A stretch of 9,844 nt of DNA, taken from contig JBIOYL010000330.1 of NCBI GenBank assembly GCA_044870185.1, forward strand, positions 1 through 9,844. Direction: 5' to 3'. The notes under the pieces were generated by a model. It worked only from the letters and a program-made list of their open reading frames with translations. It searched no databases and was not told where the DNA came from. Positions within the stretch are counted from its first letter, which is position 1. Each line of letters starts with the position of its first letter. Shown here piece after piece: positions 1 through 5,998 of this stretch. A program made the translations under genes and the position numbers. This stretch comes from JBIOYL01 sp044870185 (lineage in GTDB: Bacteria; Actinomycetota; CALGFH01).

Positions 1-158
1 TCGACGGCGACCGGCTCGAGGCGCGCACCCGCTCGGTCGAGGCGTTCGCGGCCGCCCTGCCGCGGCTCGCCCGCGACCAGCAGGTCAGCCTGGACGAGGT
101 GCGCACCACCGACGAGTCGCTGGAGCAGGTCTTCCGCTACCTGGTGGAGCGCCGATGA
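1..158 (+). CDS. ABC transporter ATP-binding protein, C-terminal end (partial)
   Basis: The first 158 bases read as an open frame (first complete codon at 3) ending in TGA at 156-158, giving 51 residues that finish with SLEQVFRYLVERR. An acidic/arginine-rich stretch followed by a T-x-x-SLE-x-VF end is typical of the C-terminal tail of ABC-2-type exporter ATPases, after the nucleotide-binding domain. The Walker and signature motifs lie outside the window, so the assignment rests on this tail and on the next gene, an ABC-2 permease whose ATG (155-157) overlaps this stop as ATGA. That overlap implies translational coupling and one transporter complex at the cytoplasmic membrane. The substrate cannot be inferred. 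Confidence 0.8.
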   Translation, partial: DGDRLEARTRSVEAFAAALPRLARDQQVSLDEVRTTDESLEQVFRYLVERR

Positions 159-892
159 TGCGCCACCCCGCACGACAGGTGTGGGCCGTGCTGCGGCTCA
201 CCCTCGGCCAGCTCCTGGCCGGGCGGCGGCTCGTGCTGCTCGTGCTGCTCGTCTGGCTGCCGCTGGTCGTCCCGGCGCTGTTCGTCGGCCACAACGACCC
301 GGCCACCTTCACCCGCGACCTCGTCCGCCGGCTGGTCCTGCTCGTGCTGCTGCCGGTCGTCGCCTTCGTCACCTCGACCGCCACGCTCGGGACCGAGGTG
401 CGCGACGGCACGATCACCAACCTGGTACTCAAGCCGATCCCCCGATCGGTGCTGCTGGTCGCCAAGTACGCGGCCGCGCTGGCCGCCGCGCTGGCCGTGC
501 TGTGGCCGGCCGAGGTGGCCGCCCACCTGGTCGCGGCCAGGGGCGCCGGGTCGGGCGCCCTGCTGCAGGCAACCCTGCTGTCGACCGCCATCGGGGCGGT
601 CGCCTACTGCGCGGTCGGGGTGCTGCTGTCGCTGTTCATCCCGCGGGCGCTGCTGGTCGGGCTCGCCTGGGCGCTGCTGTGGGAGGGGGCGGTGGTCAGC
701 GCGGCGCCGTCAGCCTCGTCGCTGTCGGTCCGTGGCTATGCCGAGGGCGTCCTGGCCGCCGCGCTCAGGCCGGCGGGGCTGGCCTTCCCGACCCGGCTCG
801 GCCCGGTCAGCGCCGTCGTGCTCGCCCTGCTGGTGACCACGCTCGCCATCGCGCTGGCCGTCCGGCGGCTGGAGCGCATGGACTTCCGCTGA
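155..892 (+). CDS. ABC-2 type transporter permease
   Basis: This 245-residue membrane protein has about six hydrophobic segments (roughly residues 25-45, 58-78, 101-126, 138-161, 165-184 and 216-236). Residues 79-107 carry the conserved ABC-2 permease loop: GTEVRDGTITNLVLKPIPRS, then an invariant-looking K104. This matches the family pattern E-x-x-x-GT-x-x-x-LL-x-x-P-x-sR-x-x-x-x-x-K. It would form the membrane channel for the ATPase encoded just upstream. The start is at ATG 155 or the adjacent ATG 158; a GGAG at 146-149 serves either, and 155 gives the coupled ATGA overlap. The substrate is unknown: ABC-2 systems move lipids, polysaccharides, drugs or peptides. The last 183 bases are overlapped antisense by the tail of the convergent MFS gene. 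Confidence 0.88.
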   Translation: MMRHPARQVWAVLRLTLGQLLAGRRLVLLVLLVWLPLVVPALFVGHNDPATFTRDLVRRLVLLVLLPVVAFVTSTATLGTEVRDGTITNLVLKPIPRSVLLVAKYAAALAAALAVLWPAEVAAHLVAARGAGSGALLQATLLSTAIGAVAYCAVGVLLSLFIPRALLVGLAWALLWEGAVVSAAPSASSLSVRGYAEGVLAAALRPAGLAFPTRLGPVSAVVLALLVTTLAIALAVRRLERMDFR

Positions 893-2062
893 GCGGGCCG
901 CACCCGGCGGGCCGGCGCGCGGGTCCCCGGCCAGCTCCACGGGCGGCACGGCGCGTGGGCCGCCGGCCAGCTCGACGGGCGGGGCGACCGCCGGCGCCGG
1001 CGGGCTGGTCGCCTGCATCGCGCGCACGAGGTCCGGGCGCAGCAGGCGCGTGGCCAGCACGATCGCGAACAGCAGCGCGGCGGTGGCCGCGGTGACCGGC
1101 GGCAGGCCGACCCGGTCGCCGAGCCAGCCCTGCACCACCAAGCCGAGCGCATGGCCGCCGCCCACCCCGACCATGACCAGGCTGGCGATGCGGGCGCGCA
1201 GGGCGCGCGGCGCCAGCGCCTGGCAGACCGCGCTCGTACCCGACAGCACCCCCAGGTAGCAGAAGCCGAGCACGGTGATGCCGGCGACGGCGAGCAGGAA
1301 GGTCGGGGCCAGGCCGTACAGGGCGGCCGCCGGCCCGACCGCCAGCAGGGCGGCCACGAGCAGGCGGCGGTGCCCGAAGCGCACGGCCAGGGGGCTGGCG
1401 GCCAGGGCGGCAGCGACCGCGCCGACGCCCTGGGCGGTGACCAGGGCCGAGGTGCCGGCCGCGCCCCGGTGGAACACCTTGATCGCGACCGCGGGCACCA
1501 GGCCGATGAACGGCGACACCAGCAACGTGGTGGCCACGAGCAGCAGCAGGGCGGTGCGGATGCCGGCGTCGCGCCTGGCCGCGGCCAGCCCGGCGACGAT
1601 GGTCGCCCAGACCCGGATGGGCTCGCCCTGGCGGTGGCGGACGGGCGGCAGGCGGATCAGCGCGAGCGCGACCAGCACCGCCCCGAAGCTCACCGTGTTC
1701 AGGCCGAACGCCCAGGCCAGCCCGCCCATGCCGATGACCAGGCCGGCCAGGGCCGGGCCGACGACCCGGCCGAGGTTGTACTGGGCGATGTTGAGGCTCA
1801 GCGCGCCGAGCAGCTCCTCGGGTGGCACCAGGTCGGGGGTTGCGGCGGTGGCGGCCGGCACGTAGGTGAGGGCGGCCACCGTGCCCGTCCAGGCCGCCTG
1901 GCCGGTCGTCTGGGTGACCCACACGCCGACCGCCACGGTCTCCATCCAGGTGCCGACGTTGGAGACGAACGCGCCCGCCCACATGACCGCGAACGCGCGC
2001 TGGCGGAACGGGCGCAGCGGCGAGACGCGCCCGCCGGCGCGGGCTCCCGACGGCGTGGTCAC
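710..2062 (-). CDS. MFS transporter, EntS/MFS_3-like, internally shortened
   Basis: A 450-residue membrane protein of the major facilitator superfamily, probably a drug or siderophore-type exporter. It opens with the typical N-terminus of this group (FRQRAFAVMWAGAFVSNVGT near residues 19-38). Later it has the conserved loop PDLVPPEELLGALSLN (76-91) and NLGRVVGPALAG (96-107) at TM5, followed by TM6-TM12 to about residue 341. In relatives, some 65-75 residues (end of TM2, the motif A loop with ADR-x-x-RR, TM3 and TM4) lie between TYVPA and the PDLVP loop. Here they are missing in frame at about residues 71-74, leaving roughly ten membrane spans. After residue 350 comes a proline/charged tail with a 12-residue tandem repeat, and residues 391-450 are antisense to the permease gene. 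The GTG start at 2062 is the first start after an in-frame TAG. The fold call is secure; function is doubtful without motif A. Confidence 0.82.
   Translation of the reverse strand: MTTPSGARAGGRVSPLRPFRQRAFAVMWAGAFVSNVGTWMETVAVGVWVTQTTGQAAWTGTVAALTYVPAATAATPDLVPPEELLGALSLNIAQYNLGRVVGPALAGLVIGMGGLAWAFGLNTVSFGAVLVALALIRLPPVRHRQGEPIRVWATIVAGLAAARRDAGIRTALLLLVATTLLVSPFIGLVPAVAIKVFHRGAAGTSALVTAQGVGAVAAALAASPLAVRFGHRRLLVAALLAVGPAAALYGLAPTFLLAVAGITVLGFCYLGVLSGTSAVCQALAPRALRARIASLVMVGVGGGHALGLVVQGWLGDRVGLPPVTAATAALLFAIVLATRLLRPDLVRAMQATSPPAPAVAPPVELAGGPRAVPPVELAGDPRAGPPGAARSAEVHALQPPDGQRDGERGHQQGEHDGADRAEPGREGQPRRPERGGQDALGIATDRQRRG
911..982 (-). repeat. 36-bp tandem repeat, two copies, in the MFS tail
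   Basis: Positions 982-947 and 946-911, read on the minus strand, encode PPVELAGGPRAV and PPVELAGDPRAG, which differ at two of 12 residues. The repeat lies beyond the last membrane segment, in the proline-rich C-terminal tail just before the tail becomes antisense to the permease gene. It looks like a local duplication in a segment under weak constraint. Confidence 0.7.
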
Positions 2063-2091
2063 CCACCAAGCCTACCGGTGCTCCTTCGGTA

Positions 2092-2119
2092 TCTGTCCGG
2101 CCCACCGGGCGTCTGTCCG
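2092..2119. repeat. Direct repeat TCTGTCCG, copies 20 bp apart
   Basis: TCTGTCCG occurs at 2092-2099 and again at 2112-2119, exactly two helical turns apart. Both copies lie in the 93-bp gap between the divergent MFS and PAC2 genes, immediately upstream of the expected -35 position of the PAC2 promoter. Two identical boxes on one face of the helix could be a transcription-factor site acting on either gene. Chance recurrence of an 8-mer cannot be excluded. Confidence 0.35.
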
Positions 2120-2120
2120 A

Positions 2121-2156
2121 TTCCCCGTCGGGTGCCGAACCGCTACGCTGCATGCA
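2121..2156 (+). promoter_or_regulatory. Probable leaderless promoter of the PAC2 gene
   Basis: TACGCT at 2144-2149 fits the actinobacterial -10 pattern TANNNT. It sits six bases upstream of ATG 2156, so transcription should begin at or next to the A of the start codon. No Shine-Dalgarno sequence precedes the ATG, as expected for a leaderless mRNA. The -35 position 17 bp upstream (TTCCCC at 2121-2126) is weak. Confidence 0.55.
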
Positions 2157-3037
2157 TGCCTCTCGTCTCCATCTCCGAGCGCCCGACGCTGCGTGACCCG
2201 TTCCTGGTCGCCCATCTGGCCGGCTGGACCGACGCCGGGGTGGCCGGCCACACCAGCGCCGTGTTCCTGCGCTCGCGCTGGAACGCCCGCCCGGTGGCCG
2301 AGTTCGACCCCGACGAGCTGATCGACTTCCGCTCCCGCCGCCCGCTGGTGCGCATCGCGAGCGGCCTGATCGAACAGGTCTCCTGGTCGCCGATCGAGCT
2401 GCTCGCCGCCACGCTCCCCGGCGACCGCGACGCCCTGCTCCTGGTCGGCCCCGAGCCCGACTTCCGCTGGCACGCGTTCGCCGCCGAGGTGGTGCGCCTC
2501 TGTCAGGAGCTCGGCGTGACCGAGATGTTCGGCCTGGGGGCGTTCCCGGCCCCCGCCCTGCACACCGCGCCGGTGGCCGTGCTCGGCACCTCGCCCGACC
2601 AGCGCCGCCTCGACCAGGTCCAGACCGTGCCGGCCATCATCGAGCTGGCGGCCGGGATCCAGACGGTCCTCGAGCAGGAGCTGCACCAGGCCGGCATCCC
2701 GGCGACCGGCCTGTGGGCTCGGGTTCCCCCCTACCTGGCCGTCGGGTCCCATCCGCCGGCCGCCCTGGCGTTGGTGCGCACGCTGTCGCGCCTGACCGGG
2801 GTCGGGATCGACACCACCGAGCTGGAGGCGGCCGCCAAGGACCACCTGCAGCAGGTCGAGCAGGCCATCCGCGAGCGCCCCCAGATCGCCGAGTTCATCG
2901 AGCAGATCCGCGCCATGATCGAGCAGGACGGAGGGCAGCCGGAGCGCCTGCCGTCGGGTGACGAGATCGCCGCCGAGCTGGAGCGCTTCCTGGCCCAGCA
3001 GCCGCCCGACGAGCCGGGCGCCGGCTGGGGACTGTAA
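2156..3037 (+). CDS. PAC2 family protein (proteasome-assembly-chaperone-like)
   Basis: A 293-residue soluble protein of the PAC2 family, named for eukaryotic proteasome assembly chaperones. In actinobacteria members of this length (around 300 residues) are common, but their role in proteasome biology is not settled. Visible family features are the opening strand with LVAHLAGWTDAGVAG (residues 17-31) and the core strands DALLLVGPEPDFRW (92-105) with EMFGLGAFPAPALHT (123-137). These are followed by VPPYLAVGSHPPAALALVRT (190-209) and a helical, charged C-terminus (about 222-282), possibly coiled coil. There is no C-terminal HbYX motif of the type that docks on the 20S core; the chain ends GWGL. 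Start ATG 2156 is chosen because the family N-terminus begins there and a leaderless -10 element precedes it; the frame stays open far upstream but that part is antisense to the MFS gene. No proteasome genes are in the window. Confidence 0.87.
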   Translation: MPLVSISERPTLRDPFLVAHLAGWTDAGVAGHTSAVFLRSRWNARPVAEFDPDELIDFRSRRPLVRIASGLIEQVSWSPIELLAATLPGDRDALLLVGPEPDFRWHAFAAEVVRLCQELGVTEMFGLGAFPAPALHTAPVAVLGTSPDQRRLDQVQTVPAIIELAAGIQTVLEQELHQAGIPATGLWARVPPYLAVGSHPPAALALVRTLSRLTGVGIDTTELEAAAKDHLQQVEQAIRERPQIAEFIEQIRAMIEQDGGQPERLPSGDEIAAELERFLAQQPPDEPGAGWGL

Positions 3038-3044
3038 GCGCCGG

Positions 3045-4814
3045 TCAGGGCGTCGGGTCGGCGAACGAGCCGCCGAAGATGTCGCTGTTGCCGAAGCTGG
3101 CCGGGCAGTCGTTCTGCGGCTCGGGGTGGGCGATGGGGCTGCCCGCCTGGACCGAGGCCCGCCAGGCATCGACGGCCGGACAGTCCGCCGCCCTGCGCAC
3201 GTCGTTCCACACCGCCACCCCGTAGGCGTCGGTGGCCGCCGCATACACGTAGTCGCCGAGGAACTCCAGCACCTGGTTGTTCTGGCTCGACCCCCGGGGA
3301 TCACCCACCACGCCCCGGTGGAGCTCGGTCCAGTTCACCGGGGTCCCGCCGGCGCCGATGTCGGCGTGCAGCACCACGCCGACCAGCCCCCTCGGGCTGG
3401 TCGTGTTCATCAGCAGCGGCGTGGTGAACGCGTTGTAGACCAGGTACAGGTCACCGCCGCCCGGTGAGAGCGCCGGGGCCGAGTAGTAGCCGCGGTCCCC
3501 CGCCCGCTCCACGCTCGCCGGCGCCGACCAGGTCTGGCCGCCGTTGCTGGAGTAGCTGGTGAACACGTGCACGACCGCCGGGCCGTCGCGGCCGTCCACC
3601 CAGGTGTCCACCAGCTCGTTGCTGGCGCCTTGGCCGGTCGGCGCGCCGTTGGCGATCGTCACGCTGGGCGCCGACGACAGGTCGTCGCGTGCGCCGGCCA
3701 CGCCGTCCTCCACACAACGGAACGAGGTCCCGTCGAACTGCACCAGGAAGCAGGTGTCGGTGGCCGTGAACAGCCGCTGGGGCCGGGTCCAGGTCTTGCC
3801 GCCGTCCAAGGACCTCACCATGATGTGCGCCCCGGACCCCGGCGTGCCGACGGCGAACTGGTTGGCGAACACGTACACCACGCCGTGGCTGTCGGTGCGC
3901 ACCGTGCACCCGGAGCGGCCGAAGCCGTGGACGGGGTTGAACGGGTTGTTCTCCGCCGGCGTGACCTGGTGCTGGGTCCAGCTGTCGCCGCCGTCCGACG
4001 ACACCGCGACCGTCAGCGGCTGCGGCGCCGCCAGGCCCCGGCTGTTGCTGCGGAAGCTGGCAAGGCACAGGTAGGCGTTGCCGAAGAACGGGCTGCTGGC
4101 GGCGTTGTCAGCCCAGATCTGCTCCTTGTCGCTGAAGGTCGTGTTGGACTGGCGGCTGGCGATCACCGGCGGCATCCAGGCCGCCATGCCGGCGCTGCCA
4201 CCCCGCGCGGCGCCGGCCACGTCGTCGGTCCTGGACACCGCGATGGCGACCGGCCCCTTGAACGTCGCCGTGCCGGGAAGGGTCACGGCGAGGTTGGCGT
4301 AGTACAGCCGCGAGCCGTTCGCCCACGAGAAGTGGCCGGTCGCGTCCGGCTTGGGGCCGAACGCCACCGCCGGGTCACCGTTGGAGACCAGGCCGCTCTC
4401 GAAGTAGTGGGGCAGCGTCCCGATCGGCCCGGGATGCGGCGTGCAGGCCGCCGGTCCCAGGCAGTCGCGGGCCGTCAGCCCCGTGTAGGTGGGCTGGGTC
4501 CAGGTGTGGCCCCGGTCGAAGGAGAAGTACACCCCGGACGTGCCCACCCCCGGCGTGAACGGACACGTGGTCGGGTCGCCGGCGTTGCACGCCTCCAGGT
4601 CGATGTTGTCGTTGGCGCCCGCCACCACGACGTCCGGATGGGCCGCATCGACAGCCACGGCGGGCTCGTTCTGCTTGTTCTGGGAGAACGGGGCTGTCGG
4701 GCTGCCGACCGACACGAGGGCGTCGCCTGCTTGGCCGAGCGCCGGCACGGCCGGGACGGCGAGCGCGGCGACCGTCACGAGCGCGAGGAGTCCAGCCAGT
4801 CTGCGCAGGCTCAC
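3045..4814 (-). CDS. Secreted Asp-box (BNR/sialidase-like) beta-propeller protein
   Basis: A 589-residue exported protein. Residues 1-29 form a Sec-type signal peptide (RR, then a hydrophobic core LAGLLALVTVAALAVPAVP, with a cleavage site near ALGQA). The mature part starts with QNEPAVAVDAAHPDVVVAGA (48-67), a pattern I associate with secreted sialidase-fold proteins. Four Asp-box loops (S-x-D/N-x-G-x-T/S-W) are at 98-105 SFDRGHTW, 272-279 SSDGGDSW, 335-342 SLDGGKTW and 422-429 SSNGGQTW, indicating a six-bladed-type propeller. I do not see an FRIP-type motif or a clear arginine triad, so true sialidase activity is unproven; it may be another glycosidase or a binding propeller. Several cysteine pairs (76/84, 118/124) suggest disulfides. 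Start GTG 4814 is fixed by AAGGGGG five bases upstream and by the signal peptide. Its TGA is 7 bp from the PAC2 stop. Confidence 0.83.
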   Translation of the reverse strand: MSLRRLAGLLALVTVAALAVPAVPALGQAGDALVSVGSPTAPFSQNKQNEPAVAVDAAHPDVVVAGANDNIDLEACNAGDPTTCPFTPGVGTSGVYFSFDRGHTWTQPTYTGLTARDCLGPAACTPHPGPIGTLPHYFESGLVSNGDPAVAFGPKPDATGHFSWANGSRLYYANLAVTLPGTATFKGPVAIAVSRTDDVAGAARGGSAGMAAWMPPVIASRQSNTTFSDKEQIWADNAASSPFFGNAYLCLASFRSNSRGLAAPQPLTVAVSSDGGDSWTQHQVTPAENNPFNPVHGFGRSGCTVRTDSHGVVYVFANQFAVGTPGSGAHIMVRSLDGGKTWTRPQRLFTATDTCFLVQFDGTSFRCVEDGVAGARDDLSSAPSVTIANGAPTGQGASNELVDTWVDGRDGPAVVHVFTSYSSNGGQTWSAPASVERAGDRGYYSAPALSPGGGDLYLVYNAFTTPLLMNTTSPRGLVGVVLHADIGAGGTPVNWTELHRGVVGDPRGSSQNNQVLEFLGDYVYAAATDAYGVAVWNDVRRAADCPAVDAWRASVQAGSPIAHPEPQNDCPASFGNSDIFGGSFADPTP

Positions 4815-4819
4815 GGGAA

Positions 4820-4826
4820 CCCCCTT
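4820..4826 (-). promoter_or_regulatory. Strong Shine-Dalgarno site that fixes the propeller gene start
   Basis: On the minus strand AAGGGGG spans 4826 to 4820, five bases before GTG 4814. It decides in favour of this GTG over the much longer upstream open frame, which would bury the signal peptide behind 87 arginine/proline-rich residues. Confidence 0.75.
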
Positions 4827-4851
4827 GTGCACCAAGACCGAGGAGGGAGAA

Positions 4852-4880
4852 AACCTCGCACCGCCCGCGGCGGCTGTCAA
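4852..4880 (-). promoter_or_regulatory. Sigma70-type promoter of the propeller gene
   Basis: Read on the minus strand, a perfect -35 TTGACA (4880-4875) is followed after 17 bp by GAGGTT (4857-4852), which keeps the important A at position 2 and T at position 6 of a -10 box. Transcription would begin near 4845, leaving a leader of about 30 bases that carries the ribosome binding site. Confidence 0.55.
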
Positions 4881-4950
4881 ACGGCCTGGGACCGGCCTGT
4901 GCAGGATGCGGCAGGGATCGGGCACACCGGCCGGCGTGGCGGGGACGGCC

Positions 4951-4980
4951 GCGACAGGCGCCCGCGGGTTGCGGTAGGTT
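4951..4980 (+). promoter_or_regulatory. Probable promoter of the leader ORF-PAP2-lipoprotein unit
   Basis: GCGACA (4951-4956, four of six matches to TTGACA) and TAGGTT (4975-4980, TANNNT pattern) are 18 bp apart. Initiation near 4987 would leave about 35 bases before ATG 5022. It is divergent from the propeller promoter, whose -35 is about 70 bp away. Confidence 0.4.
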
Positions 4981-5021
4981 CCCGCCCGACGTGCATGGCG
5001 CCGGTCGCCACGGGAGCAAGG

Positions 5022-5087
5022 ATGTCGACCAGCAAGCGCGCGGGACGGGGCCGCGGGAACGGCTCGCCTCGCCAAGATCTGCAGTGA
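5022..5087 (+). CDS. Possible 21-residue leader ORF overlapping the PAP2 start
   Basis: ATG 5022 is preceded by GGGAG (5012-5016) at an ideal five-base spacing, one of the better ribosome binding sites in the window. The frame reads MSTSKRAGRGRGNGSPRQDL plus Q and stops at TGA 5085-5087, which overlaps the GTG (5084-5086) of the PAP2 gene as GTGA. The PAP2 GTG has no clear site of its own, so its translation may depend on ribosomes finishing this peptide. The peptide is basic and of no known family. Alternatively it is the true N-terminus of the PAP2 protein, separated from it by a one-base frameshift (real or a sequencing error). Confidence 0.4.
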   Translation: MSTSKRAGRGRGNGSPRQDLQ

Positions 5088-5998
5088 ACGCTGCGACGCT
5101 CGCGGCGCTCGTCGGCGTCGTTGTGATCGTCGGGGCCGGGGGCTACGCCGCCGCGCGGCCAGGCCCGCAGGTCGACGCGACCCGGCGCCGGCGGGCCCGA
5201 TCTCGGGCCCCCCGCCCCGCCGACGGGCTCGGGCATCGGCGTGACCGCCTGGCCGACGGATTCGGGCACCAGCGTGACCGTCTGGTCGACGGGCTCGGGC
5301 AGGGTGGGGCGTTCGCGGCGCTCATCTCGGCCAGCATCCCGCCGGTGGTGCTGCTGTGCTGGCTGCCCGGCATGCTCGCCCAGCACCACCCGCTCGCCCA
5401 GGTCAACCAGCACCTGTACGGCTGGTTCCAGCAGCAGGGCCACACGGCGCCCTGGTTCATGCAGCTCATGCGGGCCGCCAGCCGGCTCGCCGAGTGGCCG
5501 GAGACCTTCGTGATCAGCGGGCTGGCCGCCGCGGGCCTGGCGCTGGCGGCCCGCCGGCGCCGCTGGCTCCCGCCGCTGCTCGTCGCCACCGCCGTCGTGC
5601 TCGAACGCTACCTCCAGAAGGTCGTCTCCGACGTGGTCCACCCGGGCCACCCGCCGGCCCACCTGGGCACCTACCCGTCGGGTGGCGCGGCCCGCGTCGT
5701 CGCCGTGTACGGCTTCGTCGTGTACCTGCTGGTGCGGCGCACCGGTCCGGGACGGCCCGCCAGCATGGCCTGGGCGACGGCGGTCGCGCTGGCCGCCTTC
5801 CTGGTGGGCTACGCTCGCGCCTTCCTCGGCCTGCACTGGGCCGTCGACGTGCTCGGCGGCTGGCTGTTCGGCGGCCTGCTCCTGCTGGCGCTGGTCGCCG
5901 CGGCGGGCGCCTTCGACCACCTGCCCGACCAGACGCCGGGGGGCGCCCACCTTGCCGCCAACCGGCGCCATCCCGACCCCAGCATGCGAGCCGGCTGA
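5084..5998 (+). CDS. PAP2-family (phosphatidic acid phosphatase type 2-like) membrane protein
   Basis: A 304-residue membrane protein with the PAP2 fold, a family that removes phosphate from lipids such as phosphatidic acid or undecaprenyl diphosphate, often on the outer face of the membrane. An N-terminal hydrophobic helix (about 4-24) leads into a charged linker with an 11-residue repeat (47-74). Hydrophobic segments follow at about 76-98, 142-156, 161-175, 203-217, 226-243 and 256-276. Catalytic motif C1 reads K179-VVSDVV-H186-P187, with His where Arg is usual. C2 reads YPSGG (197-201), with Gly in place of the general-acid His. C3 is ARAFLGLHWAVD (244-255), retaining R245, the nucleophile H251 and D255. 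Activity is therefore uncertain. GTG 5084 is chosen for its GTGA overlap with the leader ORF and because the first helix starts there; GTG 4991 in frame is less likely. The lipoprotein gene abuts the stop. Confidence 0.78.
   Translation: MNAATLAALVGVVVIVGAGGYAAARPGPQVDATRRRRARSRAPRPADGLGHRRDRLADGFGHQRDRLVDGLGQGGAFAALISASIPPVVLLCWLPGMLAQHHPLAQVNQHLYGWFQQQGHTAPWFMQLMRAASRLAEWPETFVISGLAAAGLALAARRRRWLPPLLVATAVVLERYLQKVVSDVVHPGHPPAHLGTYPSGGAARVVAVYGFVVYLLVRRTGPGRPASMAWATAVALAAFLVGYARAFLGLHWAVDVLGGWLFGGLLLLALVAAAGAFDHLPDQTPGGAHLAANRRHPDPSMRAG
5219..5302 (+). repeat. 33-bp tandem repeat, about 2.5 copies, in the PAP2 linker
   Basis: Units at 5219-5251, 5252-5284 and a partial one at 5285-5302 begin GCCGACGGG/GCCGACGGA/GTCGACGGG. 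In the PAP2 frame they encode ADGLGHRRDRL, ADGFGHQRDRL and VDGLGQ, a hydrophilic spacer between the first helix and the PAP2 core. Because 33 is a multiple of three, copy number can vary without breaking the frame. Confidence 0.75.

Noticed and set aside
1151..2155. Plus-strand open frame extending the PAC2 protein about 335 codons upstream
   Set aside because: The extension is antisense to the MFS gene and rich in Gly/Arg/Ala/Gln without domain signal. PAC2 homology begins at ATG 2156, right after a leaderless-type -10 element.
3013..3047. Small GC hairpin (GCCGG/CCGGC at 3013-3025) as terminator for PAC2
   Set aside because: Only five base pairs with a three-base loop, located inside the coding region; such pairs are frequent at this G+C.
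4815..5075. Upstream extension of the propeller gene to an ATG/GTG near 5075
   Set aside because: It would put 87 Arg/Pro-rich residues before a clear signal peptide and ignore the AAGGGGG site in front of GTG 4814. It also crosses the likely TTGACA promoter.
4991..5083. GTG 4991 as the PAP2 start
   Set aside because: The extra 31 residues are Arg/Gly-rich and overlap the better-supported leader ORF in another frame; no ribosome binding site precedes GTG 4991.
3567..5087. 506-codon plus-strand open frame antisense to the propeller gene
   Set aside because: Low-complexity composition and no motifs; the minus strand carries four Asp-boxes and a signal peptide. Only the final part (5022-5087) was kept as a possible leader ORF, because of its ribosome binding site.
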